In this document: piece by piece, positions 57,301 through 64,000 of the stretch
How positions within the stretch are numbered: the first letter of the stretch is position 1
Layout of the letters: each line of letters opens with the position of its first letter
Origin: Aradus depressus
Lineage: Eukaryota > Arthropoda > Insecta > Hemiptera > Aradidae
NCBI GenBank assembly: GCA_963662175.1
Contig: OY759222.1
Coordinates: 6,988,713 to 7,052,712, forward strand
Direction of reading: 5' to 3'
DNA: 64,000 nt
Made by a program: the position numbers and the translations under genes
Notes under the pieces: model-generated
The model's input: only the letters and a program-made list of their open reading frames with translations
Databases searched by the model: none
What the model was told of the DNA's origin: nothing

Positions 57301-57571
57301 CTTGAACAGAGCTTATACCAAATCTCATCAACATTTTCAAATGTCACTTAGCCCAAAATCTAGTGAGGCCATCCCCGAAATACACTCACAAGTATCGTGA
57401 TTCATGAATAAACGTTCAGCCGTTTTCGTGTGATGCCTGGACAAACAGACAGACATTCAGTGTCACTTATACTCTTTTTTTGTGTGTTTTTTAGGTTCGG
57501 TGGAAAACTCGCCGCAAGTGACCCAGAGCGATTTTGTCGAGGCCTTTGCCACCAAGCGGAAGACCAGATGA
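45266..57571 (+). CDS. BOD1L1: BOD1/Shg1-domain protein, BOD1L1-like, whole gene, 9 coding exons
   Basis: Biorientation-of-chromosomes family. BOD1 modulates PP2A at kinetochores, BOD1L1 protects replication forks, and the domain is shared with the COMPASS subunit Shg1. Joining 45266-45397, 45481-45605, 45683-45837, 46489-49460, 52699-52837, 53890-54585, 56371-56398, 56505-56599 and 57495-57571 gives 4,419 nt, exactly 1,473 codons (1,472 residues). All eight introns are GT-AG and the phases agree. The BOD1/Shg1 domain is residues 10-125 (VDRIVCNLKSQGIFDQFRKD, GTVASFLANHTW, VDRIVEQVVNP). LPPPPILPVV follows, then an acidic region, a Lys/Glu/Arg/Ser repeat region (about 480-630), a non-repetitive block (about 1050-1125), tandem 37-residue repeats, and a C-terminal SSDLYKPRPVI motif like that of BOD1L proteins. 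Length is shorter than human BOD1L1. Exons 1-4 and 8 are firm; 5-7 and 9 rest on splice sites and phase. Confidence 0.9.
45481..45605 (+). CDS. BOD1L1: BOD1L1 coding exon 2
   Basis: Residues 45-86 of the Shg1 domain (VNGTVASFLANHTWQEDMNK). The intron before it is only 83 bp. Acceptor TTTTTTAG, donor GTAAGA; CA is carried over. Confidence 0.92.
45683..45837 (+). CDS. BOD1L1: BOD1L1 coding exon 3
   Basis: Residues 86-138, end of the Shg1 domain (DRIVEQVVNPKIITVFLPKV, then CLGVEKPAKK). The 77-bp intron before it and the donor GTAAGT are clear. Confidence 0.92.
46195..46325 (+). repeat. Element A third-unit fragment in BOD1L1 intron 3
   Basis: AATAACCGATATAACTCACA, CGAAATTTAGTATGACTTGG, AAGTCCCTGTGTAGATCATA: the end unit without its terminus. 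Confidence 0.5.
46489..49460 (+). CDS. BOD1L1: BOD1L1 coding exon 4 (large low-complexity exon)
   Basis: 2,972 nt, residues 138-1128. It opens with LPPPPILPVVIKTE, then Ser/Glu/Asp-rich sequence, then about 450 nt (47,517-47,965) of a degenerate 9-residue repeat of SENKE(D/T/A)S(R/K)-type, then more Lys/Arg/Glu/Asp. A less biased block near the end includes CYVRLDKDCPRVAEAILRSE. Such basic/acidic middles are usual in BOD1L proteins. The acceptor is TTCTTCCAG and the donor GTAAGT. If the donor is skipped, the frame stays open for 26 more codons to a stop at 49,536-49,538. Confidence 0.92.
49539..50910. other. BOD1L1 intron 4, unassigned part
   Basis: AT-rich with A or T runs at 49,934-49,953, 50,137-50,151 and 50,610-50,627. 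No coding sequence or repeat recognised. Confidence 0.4.
50915..51163 (+). repeat. SINE-1 copy
   Basis: Head AGGTAGGCTTGCTTGCCTAC (A box lost), B box GGGTTCGAACCCC, body with a deletion after ATCTGGGAGGTCC, tail CATAGCCAGAGCATGAGT. Confidence 0.78.
51369..51664 (-). repeat. SINE-1, near full length
   Basis: TGCCTGGGCTTTAACTACG to GTGCTATCGGCGC. Reverse B box GGGTTTCGAACGC. Confidence 0.82.
51956..52172 (-). repeat. SINE-1 copy, head missing
   Basis: TTAGTTATTATGAC, TTCGGGCTTAACTACGAGGT through GTCCCATCCGAAGGA, then truncated. Confidence 0.78.
52332..52560 (+). repeat. Minisatellite, 47-bp unit, about five copies
   Basis: Units start at 52,332, 52,379, 52,426, 52,473 and 52,520, each beginning TCGGGTGGCAA and containing CCGTAGAAAGCCGGATGG and GTCATA. 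The last copies are almost identical. Confidence 0.93.
52699..52837 (+). CDS. BOD1L1: BOD1L1 coding exon 5 (predicted)
   Basis: Residues 1129-1175 (ETATVNVESAEALLDNLMKE). Read directly in phase 0 after exon 4 and joined through Asp1175 (G+AC) to exon 6. The acceptor tract is moderate (TTTTGTTAAG) and the donor is GTATTT. Support is phase plus coding-like composition. Confidence 0.75.
52880..53862 (+). mobile_element. Jockey-clade LINE fragment in BOD1L1 intron 5
   Basis: RT domain blocks: LDLAQAFDRVWDLGLLFKLK, AGVPQVCILGPILYN, then YADDTSILSTNPDP (active site), then CNLWRIKLNEEKC. Further on, in other frames, [13 protein letters not shown] and NAPFSVTNMLLDLNTPTVQE and a final RRLNRRRPI. Both ends are missing and several frameshifts are present. 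It is the same lineage as 24,442-25,048. It starts 43 bp after exon 5 and ends about 27 bp before the exon 6 acceptor. Confidence 0.88.
53890..54585 (+). CDS. BOD1L1: BOD1L1 coding exon 6 with tandem 37-codon repeats
   Basis: 696 nt, residues 1175-1407, acidic then mixed. Two 111-bp units at 54,063-54,173 and 54,174-54,284 are nearly identical (one visible difference, CGG versus CCG), and a third diverged unit follows. Each unit encodes an EQSSTVTNNTIAER block and RRGAAKNNRSHINGSQL. The acceptor ATTTGCAG follows a T-run left by a LINE. Donor GTAAAG. Confidence 0.82.
54600..55130 (+). repeat. Element A copy with right end
   Basis: AATTTGATGGAGAGTTTTCA, ACTCCCGATAGAATGAATGT, second unit (GACATGAAATTTTATATTTG), third unit (TGAATATTAGCTCAAACGGT), right end CTGGGGAAGTACATTGCC and a small hairpin CGGTGATTCACCG (55,107-55,119). 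The left foldback is absent. Confidence 0.75.
55140..55450 (-). repeat. Element A pieces in reverse, with a perfect 18-bp hairpin
   Basis: One unit at 55,140-55,270 (CTTCGGCCGATTTCTCTGAA), then a hairpin CAAGGTCCCCTCCTCAAC / GTTGAGGAGGGGACCTTG (55,358-55,375 and 55,385-55,402, 9-nt loop), then GAAATTCCATTGAAAATTCA. Confidence 0.65.
55867..56195 (-). mobile_element. Jockey-type LINE fragment in BOD1L1 intron 6
   Basis: Minus strand: MNRRYKLLLRLLRSELTLKS, RLIYNAVLKLI, an internal deletion, then VTEIAKSKYKKLFSSFSFHN. It ends in a poly(A) (T-run 55,867-55,880). A different Jockey-like lineage from the 24.4-kb one. Confidence 0.75.
56371..56398 (+). CDS. BOD1L1: BOD1L1 coding micro-exon 7 (predicted)
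   Basis: 28 nt (ESSNNRPQ). It is needed to keep phase between exons 6 and 8. Acceptor TTTTTTTTAG, donor GTAAAT. Short, so it rests on phase and splice sites only. Confidence 0.68.
56505..56599 (+). CDS. BOD1L1: BOD1L1 coding exon 8 (conserved C-terminal motif)
   Basis: Residues 1416-1448 with QRYDSSDLYKPRPVIVRATK. The (S/T)DLYKPRP core is what I recognise from vertebrate BOD1L C-termini. Acceptor TTTCTCTAG, donor GTGAGT. Confidence 0.88.
56813..57222 (+). repeat. Minisatellite, 29-bp unit, about 14 copies
   Basis: Units of ATTCAGTCTGGCACTCTGT plus ATATATGTAT. Starts of TTCAG at 56,821, 56,850, 56,924, 56,953, 56,982 and 57,032 give the 29-bp spacing; one unit is shortened to 21. In the last BOD1L1 intron. 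Because 29 is not a multiple of 3, open frames in several phases arise; they are not genes. Confidence 0.93.
57495..57571 (+). CDS. BOD1L1: BOD1L1 terminal coding exon 9 and stop
   Basis: Residues 1448-1472 (VTQSDFVEAFATKRKTR) and TGA at 57,569-57,571. Acceptor TTTTTTAG. The basic tail could serve as a nuclear localisation signal (inference). Confidence 0.82.
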
Positions 57572-58060
57572 GACTGGATATCATCGTTTGTGTTTCACTT
57601 ACCCCCACTTCTAACGGCTAGATGAAGTTCAAGAGATGTATCCCTCGAAAAAACAACTGAAAAAGTGACTATGAAAAGTTTATTAACTTTTTAGCCAAAA
57701 TGTTTGTTTAATGGACAACTTGCATGGGTGGAGGAATTTATATGAAACTTTTGTAAAACATTTCTTTAGGTGCTTAAAACACTAAACAGAAATTAATTTT
57801 GTAGAAAAGGAACGTAATTATTGGACATATTTTTGTCATTGCCGGTCGAAATTCTGTAACGTTCATTAACTTGTTGATTTATAATCTAACTTCATATCAA
57901 CAATGAAATTTCTGAGAATAAATCAAGAATAACTTATGTATTTCATGAAAAATGATGCTTATATCGACATCTTTAACGTATATTTGGAACTTATCTCTTG
58001 AGTTTATTATTCTTGTATATATGATTTTGCTGAAAATTTAAATAAAACGGCATTTATCAT
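57572..58060 (+). other. BOD1L1 3' UTR with poly(A) signal
   Basis: No coding potential. AATAAA at 58,041-58,046 is the first good poly(A) signal after the stop. The following T-rich and TG-containing sequence suits cleavage, but the exact end is unknown. Confidence 0.55.
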
Positions 58061-58670
58061 AATTCTACATAACATTTTATTGTAAAAGTTATTTTTAATA
58101 TTTTGGTGCAATAACATGACATTATAATATATACATTTTAGTGAAATTAGTATTTTTATAATAAAACGCCATAAAAAAATTATATATTTTTATGTCGGAG
58201 TAAAAATGCTATGTATCCCGGGTGAGGGATGCAGTAGTTAATGTCACATGGGTGTTCCAACATTTTTTTGGTGAATGTTAACATTTTATCAGTTATCGAA
58301 AAGTTCAATAGTTTATTTTTTTGTAATTTTTGTAAATATCATAATAAAAAAAAATGCATAATTTTCAGAATTAAATTAATTTAAAAAAAAAATTAAAAAT
58401 ATGCAAGTTGTCCATTTGACGGAAAAAGTGTAAAGTCAACTTTGACAGACCAATCAAATGTTTTTTTTTTTTTTATTGATTCCTGATATACTTAGGGAAA
58501 ATTTATGTTGATATTTTAAAAGACAAACTATTTCACAAATATTTTCAATATATTGTTCAGATGTTACACAATTATATAGTTTCGCTGTTGTACATAGTAC
58601 ATTTCTCTATTGGTACACTAGACAAAGAGGAGAGGTTAGTGTAGAGCTAAGAAGAAGAAAAACGGGTAGG
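58061..58670. other. Intergenic AT-rich stretch
   Basis: No coding sequence or repeat family recognised between the BOD1L1 3' end and an hAT fragment. A T-run lies at 58,462-58,475. Confidence 0.4.
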
Positions 58671-58675
58671 GAAGC

Positions 58676-58886
58676 TCTATCCCTGAGCTGCCGAGAAAAC
58701 TCAAAAATATGCGAATAAGGTTCAGATATAAAATATGTAAATATTTTTAGCAGATTTATGCAAAAATATGCAAAATAAAAGTAGCTTAAATTGATTCTAT
58801 ATGGGCCAAAACGTAAGCATATGGTTTAAACACGATACTGAAGTTGATAGAAAAAAATATGTAAATGCATATAAATCACAGCCAAT
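58676..58886 (-). mobile_element. hAT terminal fragment, same family as 25.2 kb
   Basis: In reverse: GAGCTGCCGAGAAAACTC, AGTAGCTTAAATTGATTCTA, GGGCCAAAACGTAAGC, GTTTAAACACGATACTGAAG and the terminus ATATAAATCACAGCC (cf. TAGGGCTGTGACTTATAT at 25,176). The other end was not found. Confidence 0.72.
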
Positions 58887-59334
58887 GGTTATCAGTTTAA
58901 TTCGAACAAAAATCAAAATAATAAAAGAAGATGAAACAGAAATTGTCCTAGAAAACGCTTTTTTAACGTGTGCACATTTGAGCACACTTGTCTGTAATAT
59001 TATGTAATTTAATGTATTAAAGTATTGATTATTTATTTGCATGTACAAAACTGCGGAATATCTTTTCGAATCGGAAAAATTGAGATTGGGTGCGGAAAGG
59101 CCATGTTTAGCTACTCAAGATTATACAATCTTTTGCCCACTATCACACATTTTTAGCCTACTTTCCAAATGAGCTTGTTGAATTTTTTTTTTTTTTTTAT
59201 TATTCTTATATTTCATTTTAATTGTCTTTTTGATTTAATTCTAAAAATTAATACTAATTAGATGGTGTAAGGAGATTATGTTTATATAACAATATATTTG
59301 GCAGCTATATTTTTATTTTTGGATTTCGGATACT

Positions 59335-59695
59335 TTAACCAGAGAGGTTCTGGGCAAATACTCTCATCATTGGTATCTCATTAATTGATTTTTTTTTTAC
59401 TTTTTAGGTTGTGTACGGAGATTCTTAATATATTATTTTTGCACCAATTCTCCCATTTATTTTCCGTCTTCCCAAAAATATAGTAATTAAAAACGTTTCG
59501 GGACGCACTCCCATCATTAGTATCTATAATTCTTCCATTTTCTTAGAAAATATTTAAAAAATAGAATCGACTTCTATGTTCAGTTTTGACTTGATGTTTT
59601 TGAATATAGAGGTCTACTCTTTTTATTTTTTGAGTTCAAAACATACTTAAACCAAAAACTTTTGGTTCTGTACTCCTATCATTAGTATCTCATTA
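59335..59695 (-). repeat. Three cassette-bearing repeat (family C) pieces in a row
   Basis: On the minus strand GAGATACCAATGATGAGAG (59,355-59,384), AGATACTAATGATGGGAGTG with CGTCCCGAAACG (59,490-59,532) and GAGATACTAATGATAGGAG (59,668-59,696), each followed by A-rich segments. Diverged tandem arrangement. Confidence 0.55.
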
Positions 59696-59750
59696 ATTTG
59701 TTGTTTCTATATTCTGTAGCTATTTTTTTTTTTTTTTTTTTTAAATATTT

Positions 59751-59852
59751 GTTAGTTACTGTGACTTATGTTCGGGTTTTAACTACAAGGTCATATCACC
59801 TATTTCTAGAGAGCTCTTTCGTCGCTTTGGTGGACCTGAACCGACTCTTCTG
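59751..59852 (-). repeat. SINE-1 tail fragment
   Basis: TTAGTTACTGTGACTTATGT, TCGGGTTTTAACTACAAGGT, TCTTTCGTCGCTTTGGTGGA, then truncated at the LINE fragment. Confidence 0.62.
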
Positions 59853-59859
59853 TGACCTT

Positions 59860-60205
59860 CAATATCCTTGGTATTCTGTCAGGCTCCATCCTCTATATGT
59901 CACACCCATCGTCCTGAGGCCGTTCTCCAGATCTTTCTCTTCTTCTATGTCTTTCAATATCCTTGGTACTCTGTTTGGTTCCATCCTCTCTATATGTCAC
60001 ATCCATCGCAGCCGCCCTGACTTCATCAAAGCCACCAGGTCCGGTCTCTCATACAAGTCCCTCACCTCTCTACTGACCCGTATCATCCATCTTTCCCCCT
60101 CACGAGTAGGGCTGTATATCTTCCTCGATACCTTCCTCTCCCACGTATTGAGAGAGACTTCGTCCCTCCTCGTCAGGACCCAGGTTTCACTCGCATGTGT
60201 CTTAA
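59860..60205 (-). mobile_element. LINE fragment related to 16.2-17.1 kb
   Basis: The antisense of TCACTCGCATGTG, CTTCCTCTCCCACGTATTGA, TCTTCCTCGATACC and CACCCATCGTCCTGAGG matches the C-terminal part of the YADD-bearing LINE. The segment around TCAATATCCTTGGTA is present twice (59,859 and 59,947), a local duplication. Confidence 0.7.
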
Positions 60206-60608
60206 AACTATTTTATATATGGAAAATGCAGAACAAATTATAGAGATTAAGTATGTTTTGAACTCAAAAAATAAATGCGAGAATAATATAGCTGCGAAAT
60301 TTATTATTATAATTTATGAAAATTATGTTAATTCTTATGTTATATCAAAAACGAAAATGGGCAGAGTAGTTAAACTTTATAATACCAATAGTAAGAATAT
60401 TAGAGTGAAGCCATTGATATTATTTTGTATAGCGTTTTTGCGTAAATTGCTCACTAAATGAATACTAATAATAGTTTATTTTATATACTGCTTAGTCAAA
60501 TAGCGTAGTGCGTTTTAGTTGTAAGGATATAAAAATTACTTTTTTCTTTTTATTAATTATAATTTCTGATCTTTCTTAAATTCATTGTAAAATACGAGAA
60601 TATCTGTC

Positions 60609-60703
60609 GGTGGAAACCGTCGTCACTGGCTGTTGGTCGAGTACTGTGGGCGAGCGCTTTCGATGTAAAGATATCATCTTCAAGTTGTCGACGGTTTCCA
60701 CCG
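60609..60703 (-). repeat. Hairpin with CTTGAAGATG...CGAAAGC cassette
   Basis: CGGTGGAAACCGTCG at 60,609-60,623 is perfectly inverted at 60,689-60,703. Between them, on the minus strand, is CTTGAAGATGATATC...CATCGAAAGCGCTCG. Confidence 0.75.
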
Positions 60704-60753
60704 AAAGGTTTGACAACAGTAATATATTTACGGGCGGAACTAACCCCTTAGAT

Positions 60754-61026
60754 TATATATCTCGGGTGTTTGGACAAAAAGGCTTAAGTCAGCAAATCTG
60801 AATTTTAGGAGGGGAATTTCGGAAGGTTGGAAAAATTCCTGCAAATCAGGTAAAACACATTTATATTACTTGAAATATTATTTCAATAAAAGTATTAAAT
60901 ATAAACAAAATAAAATATTCCAATAATGAGTTACATTTGGTAAAAATATTTAAATGCACTTCAGTCCTTTGGTTCACAAGACTTATTCTGACTTAAGCCC
61001 TTTTACTCAAACACCAGAGATATAGA
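60754..61026. repeat. Foldback with arms of about 40 bp
   Basis: TATATCTCGGGTGTTTGGAC, AAAAAGGCTTAAGTCAG (60,754-60,790) is inverted with few mismatches at 60,987-61,024 (CTGACTTAAGCCCTTTTACT, CAAACACCAGAGATATA). The interior is AT-rich, with no coding. Confidence 0.72.
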
Positions 61027-61276
61027 AAAACTGTTTACCTTATATCTTATTTCTTTATCAAAATTCAATATTAAAAGATTCTGTTTATACTATAGATTGA
61101 TGTATTATTTTATTTTATTTGTGTTGTTTTTGTAAATACAATATTTATTATTAAACTGTTAACTTTGTACATATTATCAAATAGTTGCTGTAGTTCTTAT
61201 GTTTGCCGTATTTTCAAACAAGAAATTATTTTACGAAATCTTGTTAAATGGCAGTGTTATGTTCTCATAATTTGGA

Positions 61277-61681
61277 TATTAGCGGCGCTTTCCTAGCTGC
61301 AGTTTTTTTGCACTGCGTGGAGACGGATAAGTCTCTTGCGTCGGCAGGAACGCGCAACTGAAACACGCAATAAAAAAATTAAACTGCTTGGATTGCTGAT
61401 ACTCCTCGGTACTAAAACGGGCTTGCGGTTTTTTGGCCGACTTCGGAGCCATTTTTTAAATAGAACTGGCCCTCCTTGCGCTGTGTACTGCGTAATAGAC
61501 CCGACCAGAGCCAGTCCACCTGTCACGCAGGACGTGAAACGTGTACGTATAACAAACGCAATTCCTTCTGTAGTAAAACAAACTCATTACTTTCTTTGGG
61601 TTGGGTCCACAGCGCATTACGTTGGACGTATTGCGCACAACGCAGCGCAAAAAAACTGCAGCTAGGAAAACGCGTCTAAAC
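61277..61681. mobile_element. TIR DNA element, about 400 bp, GC-richer than flanks
   Basis: TTTCCTAGCTGCAGTTTTTT plus TGCACTGCGT (61,289-61,318) is inverted at 61,640-61,669 with a single mismatch. Weaker pairing continues outward (TTTAGACGCG). The interior contains short open frames, none recognisable as a transposase. Superfamily unassigned. Confidence 0.75.
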
Positions 61682-61732
61682 GGATCAGTGTGTTCCGTCA
61701 GTTTCCAAATTAGAAGAAATATACAATATATT

Positions 61733-61990
61733 TACTTCCTCAGCTATACAAAGTATAGAAGAAGTATATATATATACGGTGGGCTGGTGTATACACCTAG
61801 GGACCTAAGCATTCAGTGCTTTTATCCCTTCCCTCTTTATATAAACATAGAAGAAGTATGTAACTATCATAAATTCATTGTTGAGTTTTCACAAGAAATT
61901 TATATTTTCTTACCTCCTTCAAAAAATGTAAAAAAAAATAAAAAGCTGTCTATATGAGTATCTGTGAACACGTTATTTAGCAATTCGTAG
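61733..61990 (+). repeat. Element A left end, degraded
   Basis: TTACTTCCTCAGCTATACAA, AGTATAGAAGAAGTAT (foldback still visible), then an insertion of about 80 bp, AGAAGTATGTAACTATCATA, TTGAGTTTTCACAAGAAATT, ATCTGTGAACACG. Confidence 0.65.
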
Positions 61991-62302
61991 CCCATTGAAA
62001 GCCCTAAAAGGTTATATTTATGGATCTCGAATAGGATTTCTAGTTTTTCAAATATAGTTACTATTATTTCCGTTTTTTTATTTTGATATGATTTTCCTTT
62101 TTCTTCATGTTTTTCTTAATTTTATAATAAGCTCAGTGTTGTGTCCTTATTCATTGAAGCCACTTTTTATTTTATTTTATGCCATGCATGGATTGCAACA
62201 GTACTAGTTTATATCACCCCTATCTGGGCTGGGGTGTTAAATTATACCTACCTAAACCTGCCGATGGTGTAATGCAGAAAAGGGTAGTTTACGTATAGTT
62301 GT

Positions 62303-62455
62303 TACTTTCCCAGCTAAACCAAGTATTGGAGAAGTTATGTAATCTGTCAGAAAATCGATGCGGACTTTTCAACGTAATTTCATGCTTTCCGACCAGATTC
62401 CAAGTATGAAAAAATAAAAATGTGTATCTGTAAACACGATAACTCCCGAAACGAA
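62303..62455 (+). repeat. Element A left-end fragment
   Basis: TTACTTTCCCAGCTAAACCA, AGTATTGGAGAAGTTATGTA, ATCTGTCAGAAAATCGATGC, CTGTAAACACGATAACTCCC, then truncated. Confidence 0.72.
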
Positions 62456-63300
62456 CCTCTTAAAATATTTTCTATTATTTTATTTTTATTATTTTTTTTT
62501 TACATAAATAATCATTGTTATAAATGAACGTTTATTTAATTTATTTTTTTAACTTTAAACTTTAGAACAATTATTAACAGGTTACTTTGAATTGATGTGT
62601 GAAATTGCAAATGTTAATTTCTTACAGTTGTTTGAAATTCTCAAAAATTTAGAGATTGTCCTAAAACCGCCCAGTATGACAACATGCTATTTTGTATTAT
62701 TTTTTCATACTAATAAAACTTAATTGTACTCAGAAGTTAACTCAATTATAATTCTTAATTATTTCCATTTTCTCCTCAAGTCTTCTAATATAGAAAACAG
62801 CGCTTCCGTAGATATTTTTTGTAACCTAGTTTAAAATACCATTATCCCTGTATATACTCAAATCCTTGTCTTTCACTTTTTAAGCATATTTTTCTACATA
62901 TAGTTTTAAACATATAAGTGAATCTACAAAAGAGGTTAACTACCAAATTATTGTTTTGTTTTATATTTTTTAATGTATATTTACTCTGTTAAAGGGATAC
63001 CTATTAACAAAATTGTATAGTTTATTCGGGCGATGATAACCATGGCAGTTTTTCGCCCTAAAACCAAAATAAATAATAATAATATAGTTTATTAAGTAGA
63101 CATTATTTTTAATATATTATGTACACAGCCTAAATATTGCATGCTATGTTTGTGATTTTTTTTTTTTGTATAAATAAAGGATTTTTTTCCCTAAGACTAT
63201 TTCTTGAGTAAATACACTTTCAAAATCAATTTCCTTATCTTCAATCTATGTATAAAAAAAAATCTTGTGATTTTCTTTGCATATCTCCTCCGTATCAGTG
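62456..63300. other. Intergenic AT-rich stretch
   Basis: T-runs and poly(A)-signal-like words but no coding sequence, repeat family or symmetry I can name. Confidence 0.4.
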
Positions 63301-63312
63301 AAAGTTGAGGGT

Positions 63313-63430
63313 TTCAGTAGCTCAAGATCGCAGTTCTGAAACCCGGCCGGAGGCACTTAGGTTTTTTATCTGGAAGGTGAAAAAACCTTGAGCACGCCGT
63401 CCTTTGAATGGGACGTTAAGTGAATAACTA
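63313..63430 (+). repeat. SINE-1 fragment
   Basis: TTTCAGTAGCTCAAGATCGC (head shortened), GAAACCCGGCCGGAGGCACT, ACCTTGAGCACGCCGTCC, GGGACGTTAAG. Confidence 0.7.
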
Positions 63431-63589
63431 ACTATAGTAGATAGGGTAACCTGTTGTACCTAAGGACAATTCCATTTATTTCACATTGGGAGAAGGGAAC
63501 GGTTGTTGATGTTGGTAGATGTGCCTCAGGGATCCTACGTAAGATCCAAGTTCTCGTGCCCTTTCCATTCAACCGTTAAGTTTTTATTT

Positions 63590-64000
63590 AATTTTGACGT
63601 GAAAACGTCTGTTCGCTCGCTAAGCAGTGTTAGCCGGTCAAACTTTCTTGTGTTACAAAATACCGTCAGATTTCAATCGATAATAACCACGAGACTAATA
63701 ATGGGATAACAACGGTTGAGGTCACAATGGATAGAGCATGTCTGTACGTGTTTGTTGTGCAGTGTTTGTTTTGCCTGTGACGTTATCGGGCTACTGTGGA
63801 CGCCGGCGGATGAATGTTGTGAATTAGCGTTGTGTAAAATTAGAAATTAGTATAGCGTGATACCGCGTTTAGATAGGACGTTGATTCGGGTGTCATTGTA
63901 AAGAGCTTGAGGAGCACTACGAGGACTCAAAGTGAAACAATAAAAATATTCGCCGAAATATGTAAAAATCGTTATTAAATTGAAAATTCCAAAAACATTA
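63590..64000 (+). mobile_element. 5' region of the unidentified element also at 32.0-32.6 kb
   Basis: Matches the minus strand of 32,615-32,190 almost base for base over about 410 bp (CGTCAGATTTCAATCG, GCGTTGTGTAAAATTAGAAA, GACGTTGATTCGGGTGTC). It stops at the window edge just before the ATG seen in the other copy. Confidence 0.7.

Noticed and set aside
56809..57400. Four overlapping frames (67-187 codons) rich in Tyr, Ile, Cys and Ser
   Set aside because: Products of the 29-bp minisatellite; the protein repeats simply track the DNA unit.
60195..60461. 88-codon AT-rich frame
   Set aside because: No similarity recognised and composition typical of chance AT-rich frames; it follows a dead LINE fragment.
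63503..63709. 68-codon frame with VPQGS, resembling an RT motif
   Set aside because: Only five residues match, there is no neighbouring RT block, and most of the frame lies in the non-coding leader shared with 32.2-32.6 kb.

Overview
This is a stretch of an AT-rich, intron-rich and very repeat-dense animal nuclear genome. The transposon mix (two mariner lineages, Jockey- and R1-clade LINEs, hAT, PIF/Harbinger, a tRNA-derived SINE) and the form of the two genes point to an arthropod, probably an insect. I cannot fix the order from sequence alone.

Two complete protein-coding genes lie head to head. On the minus strand, from 44,782 down to 129, is the MICOS subunit Mitofilin/MIC60 (IMMT): 14 coding exons, 2,181 nt, 726 residues. 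All 13 introns are GT-AG, the phases agree throughout, and one intron is about 22.8 kb (5,742-28,571). On the plus strand, from 45,266 to 57,571, is a BOD1/Shg1-domain protein of the BOD1L1 (FAM44A) type: 9 coding exons, 4,419 nt, 1,472 residues. One exon of almost 3 kb encodes a Lys/Glu/Arg/Ser-rich low-complexity middle. The two start codons are 483 bp apart, so a shared bidirectional promoter is likely. The proteins act in different places (inner mitochondrial membrane cristae junctions; chromatin and chromosome biology), so the pairing is probably positional.

Nearly everything else is mobile-element debris inside introns or downstream of BOD1L1. (i) A tRNA-derived SINE, called SINE-1 here, occurs about 25 times in both orientations. 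(ii) A very abundant element, called element A here, is bounded by TACTTCCCCAGC / GCTGGGGAAGTA. It has a foldback left end and a body made of diverged units of about 135 bp. (iii) A LINE-tail-like repeat, called repeat B here, ends in TAACGGAAATAAA plus ATT repeats. (iv) There are LINE coding remnants of at least four lineages. (v) There are DNA transposons with legible target-site duplications: hAT with 8 bp, PIF/Harbinger with TTA, a 249-bp MITE and another TIR element. Nested insertions are common and their order can often be read.

The most unusual structures are these. At 18,574-20,726 a 0.67-kb block is present three times with the middle copy inverted, and both junctions show microhomology. 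A motif resembling a hammerhead-ribozyme core (CTGAWGA, stem-loop, GAAA) recurs about a dozen times in at least four repeat contexts. A 0.62-kb inverted-SINE composite is present at two places 20 kb apart. A near-perfect foldback at 33,751-33,982 lies in a segment flanked by 13-bp direct repeats. BOD1L1 itself carries a recent tandem duplication of a 37-codon unit and two intronic minisatellites with 47-bp and 29-bp units.
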